64,000 nucleotides of DNA from an uncultured Alsobacter sp. (GCF_945952055.1 NZ_CAMFHB010000022.1:1-64000); one strand, 5' to 3'; shown: positions 51,552-59,549, counted from the stretch's first letter. A program made the numbers and translations. The notes: a model not told the origin generated them from the sequence alone.

Positions 51552-51775
51552 GCGATGCGCCCGAGCGGATCGTCCATTTCATCGGCTTCCGTGGCGATGA
51601 GTTCTGGTCGGCCGTGCGCGTCTTTGGCCGGCCCCACTACATCCACCGGGGTTGGGATCTCCGGGCTCGACGGGAGATCGACGCTGGCGACGTGCTGGTG
51701 TTCGCCCAGGGCTCCGCTGACGATCCGCCCCGCACACGATCCTTCGACGACCTAAGGGAGACGACAGATGCCTGA
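51548..51775 (+). CDS. Small hypothetical phage protein
   Basis: A 75-aa beta-rich protein ('IVHFIGFRGDEFWSAVRVFG', 'AGDVLVFAQG'). 4-nt overlap with the upstream gene, 8-nt overlap with the downstream gene. No family recognised. Confidence 0.65.
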   Translation: MSDAPERIVHFIGFRGDEFWSAVRVFGRPHYIHRGWDLRARREIDAGDVLVFAQGSADDPPRTRSFDDLRETTDA

Positions 51776-52217
51776 GCGACCCACGGAACAGATGGTCAAA
51801 GCGGCGCTTATCGCCTTCGACATAAACCGCTGGAAGTCGCGCGAGACACAAATGGCGGACGCGATCGCCGCAGCCCTCGCAGTGCGAGAGAGCCCCCCCC
51901 GCGTGCGACACCTCAAGCGCGGCACGGTCTATGAGGTGATCGGCGAGGCCGAGGCGCAGGTTGCGGGGCCGCCGAACACGCCCCCTGGCATCGCATGGTC
52001 GCGGCAGTTGACGGAGGGGCACAAGCTGACCGTCTACCGGGGCGAGGACGGGCGGTTGTGGGCCCGGTTCTCGGACGAGTTCAACGACGGGCGGTTCGTG
52101 CCGGTGACGGTGCCGAAGTGCCTTCGCGACGCCAAGCACGATCATGGGTTGCAAGGTCCATGCTCTGCGGGTCAATGCCAGTGGCCCGACTGTCGCGAAG
52201 GAGGTGAGCATGATTGA
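51768..52217 (+). CDS. Hypothetical phage protein, paralogous N-terminus
   Basis: A 149-aa protein. The helical N-terminus 'TEQMVKAALIAFDINRWKSR' with 'MADAIAAALAVRESPP' repeats in the next gene. The rest contains a DUF1653-like beta stretch ('LKRGTVYEVIGEAEAQVA', 'LTVYRGEDGRLWARFSDEFN') and four Cys near the end. A C8 run lies at 51893-51900. Confidence 0.7.
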   Translation: MPERPTEQMVKAALIAFDINRWKSRETQMADAIAAALAVRESPPRVRHLKRGTVYEVIGEAEAQVAGPPNTPPGIAWSRQLTEGHKLTVYRGEDGRLWARFSDEFNDGRFVPVTVPKCLRDAKHDHGLQGPCSAGQCQWPDCREGGEHD

Positions 52218-52524
52218 GATCACCAACGAGATGCGTCGAGCCGGAGCATTGGCCGTCGCCAGGGCATCGGGGTTCGAATTCTCCGGCCCGGACATCCTGG
52301 AGAGCGTCAACCCTCGCGCGCACCAGTTCGTCGCGACGGCCGACGCGGTTCTCAGGGCGGCCCTCGCAGTGCGAGAGAGCCCCAACATACGGTGCAATCA
52401 CGAGCCCTACCTGGGCCGATGCGCGCATTGCGACGCGCCGTTCAAGGATGGCCGCGCCATGTCCCTCAAGCCGGCGATCCCTTCTCCGCCCGATCTCGAC
52501 TCCGACGAGGAAGCATTCTCGTGA
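52210..52524 (+). CDS. Hypothetical phage protein, paralogous to its upstream neighbour
   Basis: A 104-aa protein sharing the end of a helical module ('ADAVLRAALAVRESPN') with the preceding gene, encoded by an identical 24-bp stretch. The C-terminus has 'CNHEPYLGRCAHCDAPF', a possible zinc site. 8-nt and 4-nt overlaps with neighbours. Confidence 0.65.
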   Translation: MIEITNEMRRAGALAVARASGFEFSGPDILESVNPRAHQFVATADAVLRAALAVRESPNIRCNHEPYLGRCAHCDAPFKDGRAMSLKPAIPSPPDLDSDEEAFS

Positions 52525-52892
52525 CGGATGAGGCCGACGACAAGGTCAAGCGACTGCCGGTCCGCTTTCGGACCCCGCGCGCCGACGATAACGCGCCGAC
52601 GCTGCACATCGTTGAGACGTGGGATCGCTCGGCGTGCAACCATAAGTACCGCTTCGAAGGCGGGAAGATGCGCGACGCCACCTACGCTATCCGTGACGGC
52701 GAAACGGAGGTCGAATGCGGGCTCTGCGGAACCCGTCTTGATCCGATGTTCGTCCTTCGCCGCCTCGCGACGGATGAGACGCAGTGGCGTCGATCGGCTG
52801 AACGCTATGCAGACGAAATGCGCCGCCTGTCGGCCCGCAGCCGAACGAAGTGCGAGCATTGCGGCGAAATGACCAGGATCAGCCGGTCGTAG
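52521..52892 (+). CDS. Hypothetical phage protein with zinc-binding Cys pairs
   Basis: A 123-aa protein from GTG 52521 (GTGA overlap). 'CNHKYRFEGG', 'VECGLCGTRLDP' and a terminal 'KCEHCGEM' give Cys/His pairs for one or two zinc sites. Last gene of the rightward replication arm; stop TAG. Confidence 0.65.
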   Translation: MTDEADDKVKRLPVRFRTPRADDNAPTLHIVETWDRSACNHKYRFEGGKMRDATYAIRDGETEVECGLCGTRLDPMFVLRRLATDETQWRRSAERYADEMRRLSARSRTKCEHCGEMTRISRS

Positions 52893-52895
52893 AAA

Positions 52896-52913
52896 CGGCG
52901 CCCCACGGCGCCG
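52896..52913. terminator. Terminator hairpin between convergent arms
   Basis: CGGCGCC (52896-52902) pairs with GGCGCCG (52907-52913) around CCAC, directly between the stop of the rightward arm and the stop of the leftward arm. It could end both transcripts. Confidence 0.65.
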
Positions 52914-52925
52914 CTCTCCCGTCGA

Positions 52926-53240
52926 TCAGAAGTAGGCCAGCAGCCTCGCCAGCAGGCCCGGCGGCCTTGGCGGCACGCCCGGCACCGGCCGGTCCCTGAT
53001 GGCCCGCAGCGTGCCCGCGGACAGGTCACGATAGTCCCGGCTCTGGATCACCTTCGACACCCGGCTGGCGGTCGCGGTGCCGTAGAGCTTCACCATCTTC
53101 GGCACCTCTTCGGCCAGGATGCGCTCGCGCGCCTCGAAGAACCACGTGCCGGCGGCCGTCGTCGACTCGATGCGCTTCCAGACGCGCTCGCATTCCTCGA
53201 ACGCTGCCCACGCAATGGACGGATCTTCCACCACCCGCAT
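52926..53240 (-). CDS. Hypothetical phage protein
   Basis: A 104-aa helical protein ('WAAFEECERVWKRIESTTAA', 'ARERILAEEVPKMVKLYG') with a Pro-rich C-terminus. Last gene of the second leftward arm. No family recognised. Confidence 0.65.
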   Translation of the reverse strand: MRVVEDPSIAWAAFEECERVWKRIESTTAAGTWFFEARERILAEEVPKMVKLYGTATASRVSKVIQSRDYRDLSAGTLRAIRDRPVPGVPPRPPGLLARLLAYF

Positions 53241-53242
53241 GG

Positions 53243-53815
53243 TCAGGACTCCGGTCGGCCGATGATCGGAAGGCCGGGCTTGACCTTGTAGACCGCCACG
53301 TGCTCGCGCGCCCAGGCGGCCCGCATCTCCGGCGTATCGGGCCGGTCGCGGCGGAACTCGGCGTAGCGGGTCGGGATGATCTCGACGATTGCGGGGGCCG
53401 ACGGTGTGCCGTCTTCGTCGTAGACGGTGAGCGCGCTCTGCACGTTCGCCAGGGCCATGCGGTGCACGCTGTTGAACTTGAGCACAGCGAACGCGTGTGG
53501 CTCCATCTCAGCGAACACGCCGTCGTTCGGGTATCCGATCAGGAAATAGACGCCATCGAGCGCGCCGATGAGGTTGTCGACGACCATGTCGAAGGCCTCC
53601 TCCAGAGCCAGCAGCGCGTCGATGTGCCCCTGGTGCATCGTCCAGGTGCGCGCCTTCTCGAGGTTCTCGACGATGTCCCGCCGCCCGGGCATGCCCAGCA
53701 GTTGCGCGAGCTCCGCCATGTCCAGGCCGAGGCGCAGGCGGATGGCTTTCAGGTCGGATGGCGTCACGTCTGACGGCTCCAGGTCGGCGTCGTTGTCGAT
53801 CAGGGCGAGGGTCAT
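53243..53815 (-). CDS. XRE-like helix-turn-helix protein
   Basis: A 190-aa protein. 'SDLKAIRLRLGLDMAELAQL' begins a helix-turn-helix (about 20-50), followed by helical ('HIDALLALEEAFDMVVDNLI') and beta segments ('GVYFLIGYPNDGVF'). AAGGAG precedes ATG 53815, and the hairpin 53835-53854 lies 19 nt further upstream. A possible regulator of this arm. Confidence 0.75.
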   Translation of the reverse strand: MTLALIDNDADLEPSDVTPSDLKAIRLRLGLDMAELAQLLGMPGRRDIVENLEKARTWTMHQGHIDALLALEEAFDMVVDNLIGALDGVYFLIGYPNDGVFAEMEPHAFAVLKFNSVHRMALANVQSALTVYDEDGTPSAPAIVEIIPTRYAEFRRDRPDTPEMRAAWAREHVAVYKVKPGLPIIGRPES

Positions 53816-53834
53816 GTTGTGCTCCTTCAGGTTG

Positions 53835-53854
53835 GGCCCGGTCAATCCCGGGCC
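53835..53854 (-). repeat. Start-associated hairpin 1
   Basis: Minus strand GGCCCGG-gattga-CCGGGCC ends 19 nt before the ATG at 53815. Its 6-nt loop differs from the usual ACGG. Confidence 0.75.
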
Positions 53855-54105
53855 GTGTTGTCGATCTCGGTCATCTTGCCCTTGAGGTGCCGGACGCGGG
53901 CGCTCCTGGTGCCATCCAGCCCGCCGGTCCAGCCTGGAAGCGTTTCCTCCCAGGAGGGCCGCGCCCGGCCCACCCGGCGGCCCTTTATGTTCGGGAAGAA
54001 CCGCCAACCCTCGCCGGGCGAGTGCCAGCAGACGCCCAGGAGCGTTCCACGCCGGCCGAGAATGTCCCTCCACACCGCTATCTGGTAGTCGGGAGGATCA
54101 GCCAT
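53842..54105 (-). CDS. Small hypothetical phage protein
   Basis: An 87-aa basic, Trp-rich protein ('GVCWHSPGEGWRFFPNIKGR'). It ends inside the hairpin region of the next gene. 8-nt overlap with the upstream gene. No family recognised. Confidence 0.6.
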   Translation of the reverse strand: MADPPDYQIAVWRDILGRRGTLLGVCWHSPGEGWRFFPNIKGRRVGRARPSWEETLPGWTGGLDGTRSARVRHLKGKMTEIDNTARD

Positions 54106-54544
54106 TTTCGCGGCCCTCCGCCTTCGCGATCGCCGCCCGCAGCGAGAACATGCCAGCCGGCGCGCCGATCACGCCCGGCATGTTCATGCCATCCGTGATC
54201 CACCACGCCTCGACGGAGCGCATGGCCACCAGCGCGTCACGCACCCATTCGTCAGCACGCACGAACGGGAAGCGTGGCTCCACGTCACCAGCTTCGAACA
54301 CGTTGACGATGTAGGTGTCCTCGCCAGTCTTCGGCGATGGCCCCGCATGGATTGTGACGGCCACGCGCAGGCCCTGAGGGCTCCACCGGATGGAGTCGAC
54401 CACGGCCACGGCGCCGGGCCAGAGAGTGACCGCGCGCCCTTCGTGCGTCTCGCCTGACGTCGGCGCGGTCATGATGAGGATCGTGCCTTGCTCCACGTGG
54501 AAGCCCAGGGTCGCCTTCGGGGCGATCATGTCAATCTGCGCCAT
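54098..54544 (-). CDS. Hypothetical phage protein with AIAxAEG C-terminus
   Basis: A 148-aa protein, beta-rich in the first half ('TLGFHVEQGTILIMTAPTSG'). It ends with a helix 'MFSLRAAIAKAEGRE' that recurs in three other proteins of this arm. No family recognised. Confidence 0.65.
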   Translation of the reverse strand: MAQIDMIAPKATLGFHVEQGTILIMTAPTSGETHEGRAVTLWPGAVAVVDSIRWSPQGLRVAVTIHAGPSPKTGEDTYIVNVFEAGDVEPRFPFVRADEWVRDALVAMRSVEAWWITDGMNMPGVIGAPAGMFSLRAAIAKAEGRENG

Positions 54545-54545
54545 G

Positions 54546-55007
54546 TCAGCGGCCCTCCGCCGTCCGGCGGATCATGCCGTCGCCCAGGAGCATCGACACC
54601 TCGTCGCGCGGGGCGTCGACGGGCACCGGGTCGGCTGGCGGCTTCCCCTCCGCGCGGGCGATGGCGGCCTCCACCAGGGCCTTGGTCTGTGGCGCCATGA
54701 CTTGCCAGCCCAGGGACTGGCTCACGGCCTTCAGCGCCACCAGCATGTCGCGGGCCGCGTCGTGCTGCCGCTCGGAAGCGCCCAGGGCCGCCTTGTGGAT
54801 CTCCGCATAGGCCACCCGGTAGGCGTCTCCGTCCTTCGCCTCGACGGGATCGCCGATCCGTTCGGAGATGAAGGTGGCGGAGTCGACGGCATAACCGCCC
54901 CCGCACTCCACATAGGCGCGGATCGCGCCCGCCGGGTCGTCGCCCTCGACGCGATAGGCCACGCGCCGCGTCTCGTAGGCGAAGATCACGTAAACGTTGT
55001 CTGCCAT
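54546..55007 (-). CDS. Hypothetical phage protein with AIAxAEG helix
   Basis: A 153-aa protein. The first 60 residues are beta-rich ('NVYVIFAYETRRVAYRVEGD'), followed by 'AARDMLVALKAVSQSLGW' and 'ALVEAAIARAEGKPP', the module shared in this arm. GGAGG precedes the ATG, and hairpin 2 lies 20 nt upstream. Confidence 0.7.
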   Translation of the reverse strand: MADNVYVIFAYETRRVAYRVEGDDPAGAIRAYVECGGGYAVDSATFISERIGDPVEAKDGDAYRVAYAEIHKAALGASERQHDAARDMLVALKAVSQSLGWQVMAPQTKALVEAAIARAEGKPPADPVPVDAPRDEVSMLLGDGMIRRTAEGR

Positions 55008-55027
55008 GTGATAGTCCTCCGTGTTGT

Positions 55028-55045
55028 GCCGCGACCGTTCGCGGC
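55028..55045 (-). repeat. Start-associated hairpin 2
   Basis: Minus strand GCCGCGA-ACGG-TCGCGGC, perfect 7-bp stem, 20 nt before the ATG at 55007. The stem sequence differs from the others at paired positions. Confidence 0.85.
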
Positions 55046-55056
55046 GTGGTTGGTGT

Positions 55057-55827
55057 TCAGATTGCCGTTTCACGCACGGCGACGATGGGAGTCGACTCGA
55101 TGTCCGAGAGCTCCGTCTCGAACGCGCAATCAGGCTCGTCCATCGTGCTCCGGTAGAAACCGGCCTCGGCGTCCCATGCCTCATCAGGATAGCGCCCGAT
55201 GAGCCAGTCGGCGCGCGTCGGCTCGCTCCCGCCGTCCGTGTTCGTCACCACGACATGCTCGCCGTTCGGCATGGTGCGGACCCATGCCATGCACCCTCCG
55301 GCCGTGTCGGTGAGCACGTAGCCACGGGCGGCCAGGATGGGAGCCAGGGGTTCGGAGGAATTCTCCTCGGTGTACGGGTGCGGCGGTAGCTCCACGCCAG
55401 CGGCGGCGGCAATGCGCGCGATGGCTTGGGCACGCTCGAAGGAGCATGCCTCGATCATCGGCCATTCCACGTCGTCCGGGTTGCGCTCGCAGCCGCCTTC
55501 TGCTTCCTCGGCGTCGTCCAGCGCGGCCTTGTGCTCGGCCAGGATGGCAGCGCGGATCGCCGCGAGCGGGTCCGGTTCCGGGGGCCGGATATGCCGCATG
55601 ACGGCATCGGCGGCATCAGCCTCGCCGAGATTCCGGAGGAGCACGAACGCCGCCCCGCCGCCGCTCTTGTAGGTCTGGACGATGACTGGCGCGCCATCGA
55701 CGGACAGGTATTCCATCCATGCGACGTCTGTGCCCTTCGGGCCGCGCATCTGCCACACGCACATCACGCGCGCACCGCGCTCGCGCAGCGACTTCTCCAG
55801 CCTGTTGTCCGGATAGGTCTTTGCCAT
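55057..55827 (-). CDS. Hypothetical phage protein
   Basis: A 256-aa acidic protein with 'VMCVWQMRGPKGTDVAWMEY', 'AAIRAAILAEHKAALDDAEE' and a C-terminal beta-rich part with 'NGEHVVVTNTDGG' and 'EAGFYRSTMDEPD'. It lies 3 nt after the next upstream gene, so the two are translated together. No family recognised. Confidence 0.7.
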   Translation of the reverse strand: MAKTYPDNRLEKSLRERGARVMCVWQMRGPKGTDVAWMEYLSVDGAPVIVQTYKSGGGAAFVLLRNLGEADAADAVMRHIRPPEPDPLAAIRAAILAEHKAALDDAEEAEGGCERNPDDVEWPMIEACSFERAQAIARIAAAAGVELPPHPYTEENSSEPLAPILAARGYVLTDTAGGCMAWVRTMPNGEHVVVTNTDGGSEPTRADWLIGRYPDEAWDAEAGFYRSTMDEPDCAFETELSDIESTPIVAVRETAI

Positions 55828-55830
55828 GTG

Positions 55831-56466
55831 TCAGCCCTCCACCTCGTTCAGCGCCTCGGTTGCGGTCTCGAAATAGATCCGCCACTCGTCGCCGCGCTGG
55901 ACGGCGCGCGGATCGTGACCGGTCGCCGTGACCTCGCTGTCGGCCGGGTGCCAGGCCCGCTCCAGCGCATCCATCTCCGGATCGATCACGTACCAGGGCC
56001 ACTCGCCGGCCGCTGCGCCGGCGTCGTCGAACAGGACACCGCGCTCGGCGCATTCCGCCCGCTCGTCCTCATCCGGCGCCGGATAGGGGACCGTGACGCC
56101 GCTGGCCTTCAGCGCCTCCAGCAGCGCCGGCAGGACTTCTCCCAGCCGTGTGATGGCATCGAGCCCCTCCAAGGGGTCGCCGCTCCGGATCTCCGGGAAT
56201 GCGGCGATCACGGCGAGCGCCGCGTCTTTCAGCACGTCCGGAACGTCGCCGTTCGGGTTGACTGTGCACACCGGCGCATCGTCCGGGAGCCGGACCACAT
56301 AGTCCGCCGCCTCGCGTTCCACGCTGGAATTGGCGAAGTCTCGGAACGGCGCGCCGGACTGGACGAAAAGATCCTCCGCCGCGCGCGACGCCGCGTCCTC
56401 GTCGGCCGCTTCTACGGCAATCTCATAGGACACGCGTTCGCTCAGCGTGACGCTGAATTTCGGCAT
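55831..56466 (-). CDS. Hypothetical phage protein
   Basis: A 211-aa acidic protein. The N-terminus ('FSVTLSERVSYEIAVEAADE') is ferredoxin-like beta-alpha. Later come 'LEGLDAITRLGEVLPALLEA' and 'GEWPWYVIDPEMDALERAWH'. GGAGG 8 nt upstream of ATG; hairpin 3 is 20 nt upstream. Confidence 0.7.
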   Translation of the reverse strand: MPKFSVTLSERVSYEIAVEAADEDAASRAAEDLFVQSGAPFRDFANSSVEREAADYVVRLPDDAPVCTVNPNGDVPDVLKDAALAVIAAFPEIRSGDPLEGLDAITRLGEVLPALLEALKASGVTVPYPAPDEDERAECAERGVLFDDAGAAAGEWPWYVIDPEMDALERAWHPADSEVTATGHDPRAVQRGDEWRIYFETATEALNEVEG

Positions 56467-56486
56467 CGTGCATTCCTCCATCGTTC

Positions 56487-56504
56487 GCCCGGATCGTTCC
56501 GGGC
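56487..56504 (-). repeat. Start-associated hairpin 3
   Basis: Minus strand GCCCGGA-ACGA-TCCGGGC, perfect 7-bp stem, 20 nt before the ATG at 56466. Confidence 0.85.
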
Positions 56505-56566
56505 ATCGCAGGACAATGGCGTCCAGTGTGTGCCGTCCACCGGGGCGGGCGGCACAAGGCGAGACG

Positions 56567-56770
56567 TCAGGCCCTCCGTTTCGTGACACGCGCATTGCGT
56601 GTGAGGTTGAACCCGCAGCACTTCGTCACGGACGCGTCGCCATCGAACGTGACGCGGACGAAACCGTCCCGGGAATATCCCGCCACCCATCCCGCGCGCC
56701 CCTTGAGCATGGGGCACGTGCTCCCCGTGTAGGTGACGCGGACGCCTCGACTGAACTTCGACTCGTCCAT
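56567..56770 (-). CDS. Small hypothetical phage protein, SH3-like
   Basis: A 67-aa protein ('GVRVTYTGSTCPMLKGRAGW', 'GYSRDGFVRVTFDG'), a short beta-barrel-like KOW/SH3 pattern. It lies 4 nt downstream of the next upstream gene. No family assigned. Confidence 0.65.
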   Translation of the reverse strand: MDESKFSRGVRVTYTGSTCPMLKGRAGWVAGYSRDGFVRVTFDGDASVTKCCGFNLTRNARVTKRRA

Positions 56771-56774
56771 CGGT

Positions 56775-57038
56775 TCAGCCCTCCGCGATGGCGATGGCGG
56801 CATCCATCGCCTCGATGACGTCGGCGCGCAGATAGAGGGGCTGGCCGGATGCCGCGCGGGCGGCCTTGAGCGCCGCAAGCATGGCGTCATGGGCGTTTAC
56901 CGCGCGAATGATAGGCATGGCGTGATCGACGGAGACGGTCTCCGCTATCTTCACGCCAAAGGCGTTCACGATCACATCCGCGCGGTTGCTGGCCAGGGCG
57001 AGCGGCGCGTGAAGCGCGATCTTCATGGTCTGAGTCAT
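56775..57038 (-). CDS. Hypothetical phage protein with AIAxAEG C-terminus
   Basis: An 87-aa protein with 'NAHDAMLAALKAARAAS' and the terminal 'EAMDAAIAIAEG', the module shared with the proteins at 54098, 54546 and 60041. Hairpin 4 lies 21 nt upstream of the ATG. Confidence 0.7.
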   Translation of the reverse strand: MTQTMKIALHAPLALASNRADVIVNAFGVKIAETVSVDHAMPIIRAVNAHDAMLAALKAARAASGQPLYLRADVIEAMDAAIAIAEG

Positions 57039-57059
57039 CGTCTAGTGTCTCCAGGTTGC

Positions 57060-57077
57060 GCCCGGCATGTTCCGGGC
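57060..57077 (-). repeat. Start-associated hairpin 4
   Basis: Minus strand GCCCGG-aacatg-CCGGGC, 6-bp stem, 21 nt before the ATG at 57038. The loop is longer than in most copies. Confidence 0.75.
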
Positions 57078-57090
57078 AGGGATAGGGGAA

Positions 57091-57110
57091 GGCGGCCGGT
57101 TAGGGCCGCC
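57091..57110 (-). terminator. GC-rich hairpin after the 57120 gene
   Basis: GGCGGCC and GGCCGCC form a 7-bp stem around GGTTAG just downstream (leftward) of the stop at 57120. No T run. It may be a weak terminator or processing site. Confidence 0.5.
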
Positions 57111-57119
57111 CGGCCGTTA

Positions 57120-57353
57120 TCAGATCACGACCTTTGAAAGGGCAAGGCGGACGGCATCAGAGCCATTTTCGCCATCGGCCACGAACGGAACTTCGCGGAC
57201 CTCATAGTCCCAGTCATTGCCGCCGTGGTAGTCGGAAAGGCGGTCTATCGCATTCCCGGCGATGTACTCGGAGTGGCCCGCGTCGCCTGCAACGGCGAAC
57301 TCGAACACATGAACGCCTGCCTTTAGCAGCGTGACGAGATGGATAGTCGGCAA
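57120..57353 (-). CDS. Small hypothetical phage protein
   Basis: A 77-aa protein ('IHLVTLLKAGVHVFEFAVAG', 'NDWDYEVREVPFVADG'). I place the start at TTG 57353 because GGAGG lies 8 nt before it. The ATG at 57368 would put that GGAGG inside the gene and itself has no ribosome site. No family recognised. Confidence 0.65.
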   Translation of the reverse strand: MPTIHLVTLLKAGVHVFEFAVAGDAGHSEYIAGNAIDRLSDYHGGNDWDYEVREVPFVADGENGSDAVRLALSKVVI

Positions 57354-57402
57354 GGTGTTTTCCTCCATTAGAAGGGGCGACAGTACGGGAAACTCTGGAA
57401 AA

Positions 57403-58272
57403 TTACGCCGCCCGTTTCCACGCCGTTGCGAGCGCACCGGACGACGTTCCGAGCGACAGGCTACCCGCGAGCGGAAGCGGACGGCGCAGCGGAGGCGCAG
57501 GGATGGCAGGCATCGCCTTTGCCGCGTCCACGTAGCCGCTGGCCACGTCTCGCCAGTGTGCGGCCTTCCCGCGCGCGTCCTCCGCCGCTTCCGGCCACGT
57601 CGCCAGGTCACGCGACGCCAGCCACGCATAGCCCTCCGCTCGCCAGTGCGCGAGAATGAACCGGGCACGATGGTTGTCGTCCACCTCATCGGCGAGCGCT
57701 TCCACGTCCGGCAGATGGAAGGCGCCCCATCGCAGGGCATCGGTTTCCGCATTGGCGACGGCAGGGTCGTAGGACAGGCCCAGAGTTTCCACGTCGATGC
57801 GCGCGAAGTCCGGCACGTTCACGTGGTCGCAACAGGCTTGATAATCCGTCCGGAGCGCGCCCCATCCGGTTGAGATTTCGGACGGCTCGCCGCGCAGCAC
57901 ACGGGACCGAATGCGGCACCGATAGAACTCGATGGCGACCCGGGCCGCCTTGGCGATGGCGAACGGCTTGCCCGGCGTCACGTACTGGCCAGCGTGCACG
58001 GTCTCGCCATCGGCGAAGGTGAACGTCGCCACGTGGCGGACCGCGTTCCGGGCGCGCCCGAGCGGCGCGTCTATCCACGGCGCCCACGATGAAAGCGGCT
58101 CATCGGCTTTGACCTTACGGGCCGCCGGCAGGGCCGCGCGCAGCATGTCCGCCACGGCTCGCCAGTTCGCAGTCTCTGGCGAATCGGTCGCCATGTCATA
58201 GGCCAGGATGGCCAGCGCCTTGCGATCGCTCGCCTTGGTCGCGGACAGGTTTGCAGGGTCCAGAGCTTTCAA
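57403..58272 (-). CDS. Hypothetical phage protein
   Basis: A 289-aa protein from TTG 58272, which overlaps the upstream stop (TTGA) and has GGAG 8 nt before it. The sequence is mostly helical ('ARVAIEFYRCRIRSRVLRGE', 'DDNHRARFILAHWRAEGYAW') and ends in a basic tail. No family recognised. Hairpin 5 is 19 nt before the start. Confidence 0.7.
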   Translation of the reverse strand: MKALDPANLSATKASDRKALAILAYDMATDSPETANWRAVADMLRAALPAARKVKADEPLSSWAPWIDAPLGRARNAVRHVATFTFADGETVHAGQYVTPGKPFAIAKAARVAIEFYRCRIRSRVLRGEPSEISTGWGALRTDYQACCDHVNVPDFARIDVETLGLSYDPAVANAETDALRWGAFHLPDVEALADEVDDNHRARFILAHWRAEGYAWLASRDLATWPEAAEDARGKAAHWRDVASGYVDAAKAMPAIPAPPLRRPLPLAGSLSLGTSSGALATAWKRAA

Positions 58273-58490
58273 GGTGTCATCTCCGCGTTGTGGCCGGACC
58301 GTTCCGGCCTGGGATGGCGCCGGGCCCGTTTGGGCGCGCGGCGTTTCGCTCGCACATCCTGCATCAACAGGGCATGCGTCACATCTTGCAGTCTGGCGAT
58401 GTCGCGCGCCGTCGATTGATGCGCCGCGCGTTTCGCCTGTATCCGGCCGATTAAGGCGGATCGCTGGGACTCGAGCGATGTCCGGTTCAT
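58269..58490 (-). CDS. Small basic hypothetical protein
   Basis: A 73-aa basic helical protein ('SALIGRIQAKRAAHQSTARD'). It is joined by 4-nt overlaps to the genes on both sides. Hairpin 5 lies inside its 3' end, so the last 20 residues may be constrained by the RNA element. Confidence 0.55.
   Translation of the reverse strand: MNRTSLESQRSALIGRIQAKRAAHQSTARDIARLQDVTHALLMQDVRAKRRAPKRARRHPRPERSGHNAEMTP
58292..58309 (-). repeat. Start-associated hairpin 5
   Basis: Minus strand GGCCGGA-ACGG-TCCGGCC, perfect 7-bp stem, 19 nt before the TTG start at 58272. Confidence 0.85.
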
Positions 58491-59032
58491 TCGCCGCCCG
58501 CGATGCCGTGCAATTCGCGGTAGATGTCGCGGATGACGCCGTCCAGAAGGATAGCCTGGCCGGTTGTGGTGCGGCCCCACACGATGAGGCCAGCGAAGTC
58601 GCGGTCTATGCGTTCTCCGCGCGATTCGAGCTTATCGGCGAGCCATGACGACACCGCCCAATGTTCATAGATCTCCCTTTCGTGGGGCTCGATTCTGTAT
58701 TCCTCGCACAACTCTTGCCATGAACCTTCGAACGATTCCGCTCGCCCGGTGTCCTCATCGACGAGCTTATCGTTGACGAGCATGCCGGGCGTCATGTCGG
58801 CACTTTTCCATCCGGCGTCCCGCGCGGCCTCTTCATAGTCGGGGATCGGAGTCGAGAGCTCCATAGCTTGCTCGCAAAGGTCACCTAGATCATTGCCCGG
58901 GCCGTTCGCCACTGTCGCCCCGTAAGCATTGGCCAGAGTGTGCACGAGCATGGAAAGGCAGTTTCCAACCTCATTCTGCACGAGCTTGCGGCAACCGTCC
59001 TGAATCGAGGACTCGTCATGCTTCGCAGTCAT
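58487..59032 (-). CDS. Hypothetical phage protein
   Basis: A 181-aa acidic protein: 'NCLSMLVHTLANAYGATVAN', 'YEHWAVSSWLADKLESRGER' and 'DFAGLIVWGRTTTGQAILLD'. This combination is seen in phage and plasmid proteins of unknown function. TTGGAG precedes the ATG; hairpin 6 is 19 nt upstream. Confidence 0.75.
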   Translation of the reverse strand: MTAKHDESSIQDGCRKLVQNEVGNCLSMLVHTLANAYGATVANGPGNDLGDLCEQAMELSTPIPDYEEAARDAGWKSADMTPGMLVNDKLVDEDTGRAESFEGSWQELCEEYRIEPHEREIYEHWAVSSWLADKLESRGERIDRDFAGLIVWGRTTTGQAILLDGVIRDIYRELHGIAGGE

Positions 59033-59051
59033 GGGACTTGCTCCAATTTTG

Positions 59052-59069
59052 GCCCGGACCGTTCCGGGC
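59052..59069 (-). repeat. Start-associated hairpin 6
   Basis: Minus strand GCCCGGA-ACGG-TCCGGGC, perfect 7-bp stem, 19 nt before the ATG at 59032. Confidence 0.85.
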
Positions 59070-59131
59070 GTTCACGGACTCTAGCGTCCACTCATCTCGC
59101 CACACGGAACGCGCGGCGAGATGGATTGAGG

Positions 59132-59239
59132 CTAGGCCAGCGCAGCGCACCACGCGATAAGCGAGGCGCAGAATGTGCCAAGGCATACAATTTCGGCGAG
59201 AGTCCAAGCGGCTCGCACAACGGCTCGGCGGACCGTCAT
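59132..59239 (-). CDS. Very small membrane peptide
   Basis: A 35-aa product with one hydrophobic helix ('AWTLAEIVCLGTFCASLIAW'). It is supported mainly by the 4-nt ATGA overlap with the upstream gene. Function unknown. Confidence 0.5.
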   Translation of the reverse strand: MTVRRAVVRAAWTLAEIVCLGTFCASLIAWCAALA

Positions 59240-59439
59240 GAGCGCACCGCCTGCGCCGCGCGACCTATGCGCAGCGCTGTCACCATGGAACGCCGCTTCC
59301 ACCCGTAGTAAGCGCGGATGGCGCGGAAACTGCCACGAAACGGGCCCGTGAATTGGCGATAGAGAGTCGCGCATTCCAGGCTGTCGCCGAGCCATGCGGC
59401 GCGCGCGTTGATCGTGATCATGATCACGACTCCAGCCAT
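59236..59439 (-). CDS. Small hypothetical phage protein
   Basis: A 67-aa basic protein ('SLECATLYRQFTGPFRGSFR'). 4-nt overlap with the peptide gene downstream and 16-nt overlap with the upstream gene. No family recognised. Confidence 0.55.
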   Translation of the reverse strand: MAGVVIMITINARAAWLGDSLECATLYRQFTGPFRGSFRAIRAYYGWKRRSMVTALRIGRAAQAVRS

Positions 59440-59549
59440 GAGCGCTTCGCAGCGATGCGCGCGCGTCGTCCGGACCGCATGAGGCGTTGCACCTCATCCT
59501 TCATGATGCGCCGAATCTTCCGCAGTTCACTGGGCTTGCTGGCAAGCAT
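59424..59549 (-). CDS. Very small basic protein
   Basis: A 41-aa helical basic protein ('SELRKIRRIMKDEVQRLMRS'). I chose ATG 59549 because GGAG lies 6 nt before it. The upstream ATG at 59561 contains that GGAG. Hairpin 7 is 20 nt upstream. Confidence 0.55.
   Translation of the reverse strand: MLASKPSELRKIRRIMKDEVQRLMRSGRRARIAAKRSWLES

Noticed and set aside
59016-59207. 63-codon minus-strand ORF between two leftward genes
   Set aside because: It overlaps the start and ribosome region of the gene at 59032 and hairpin 6, with no ribosome site of its own.
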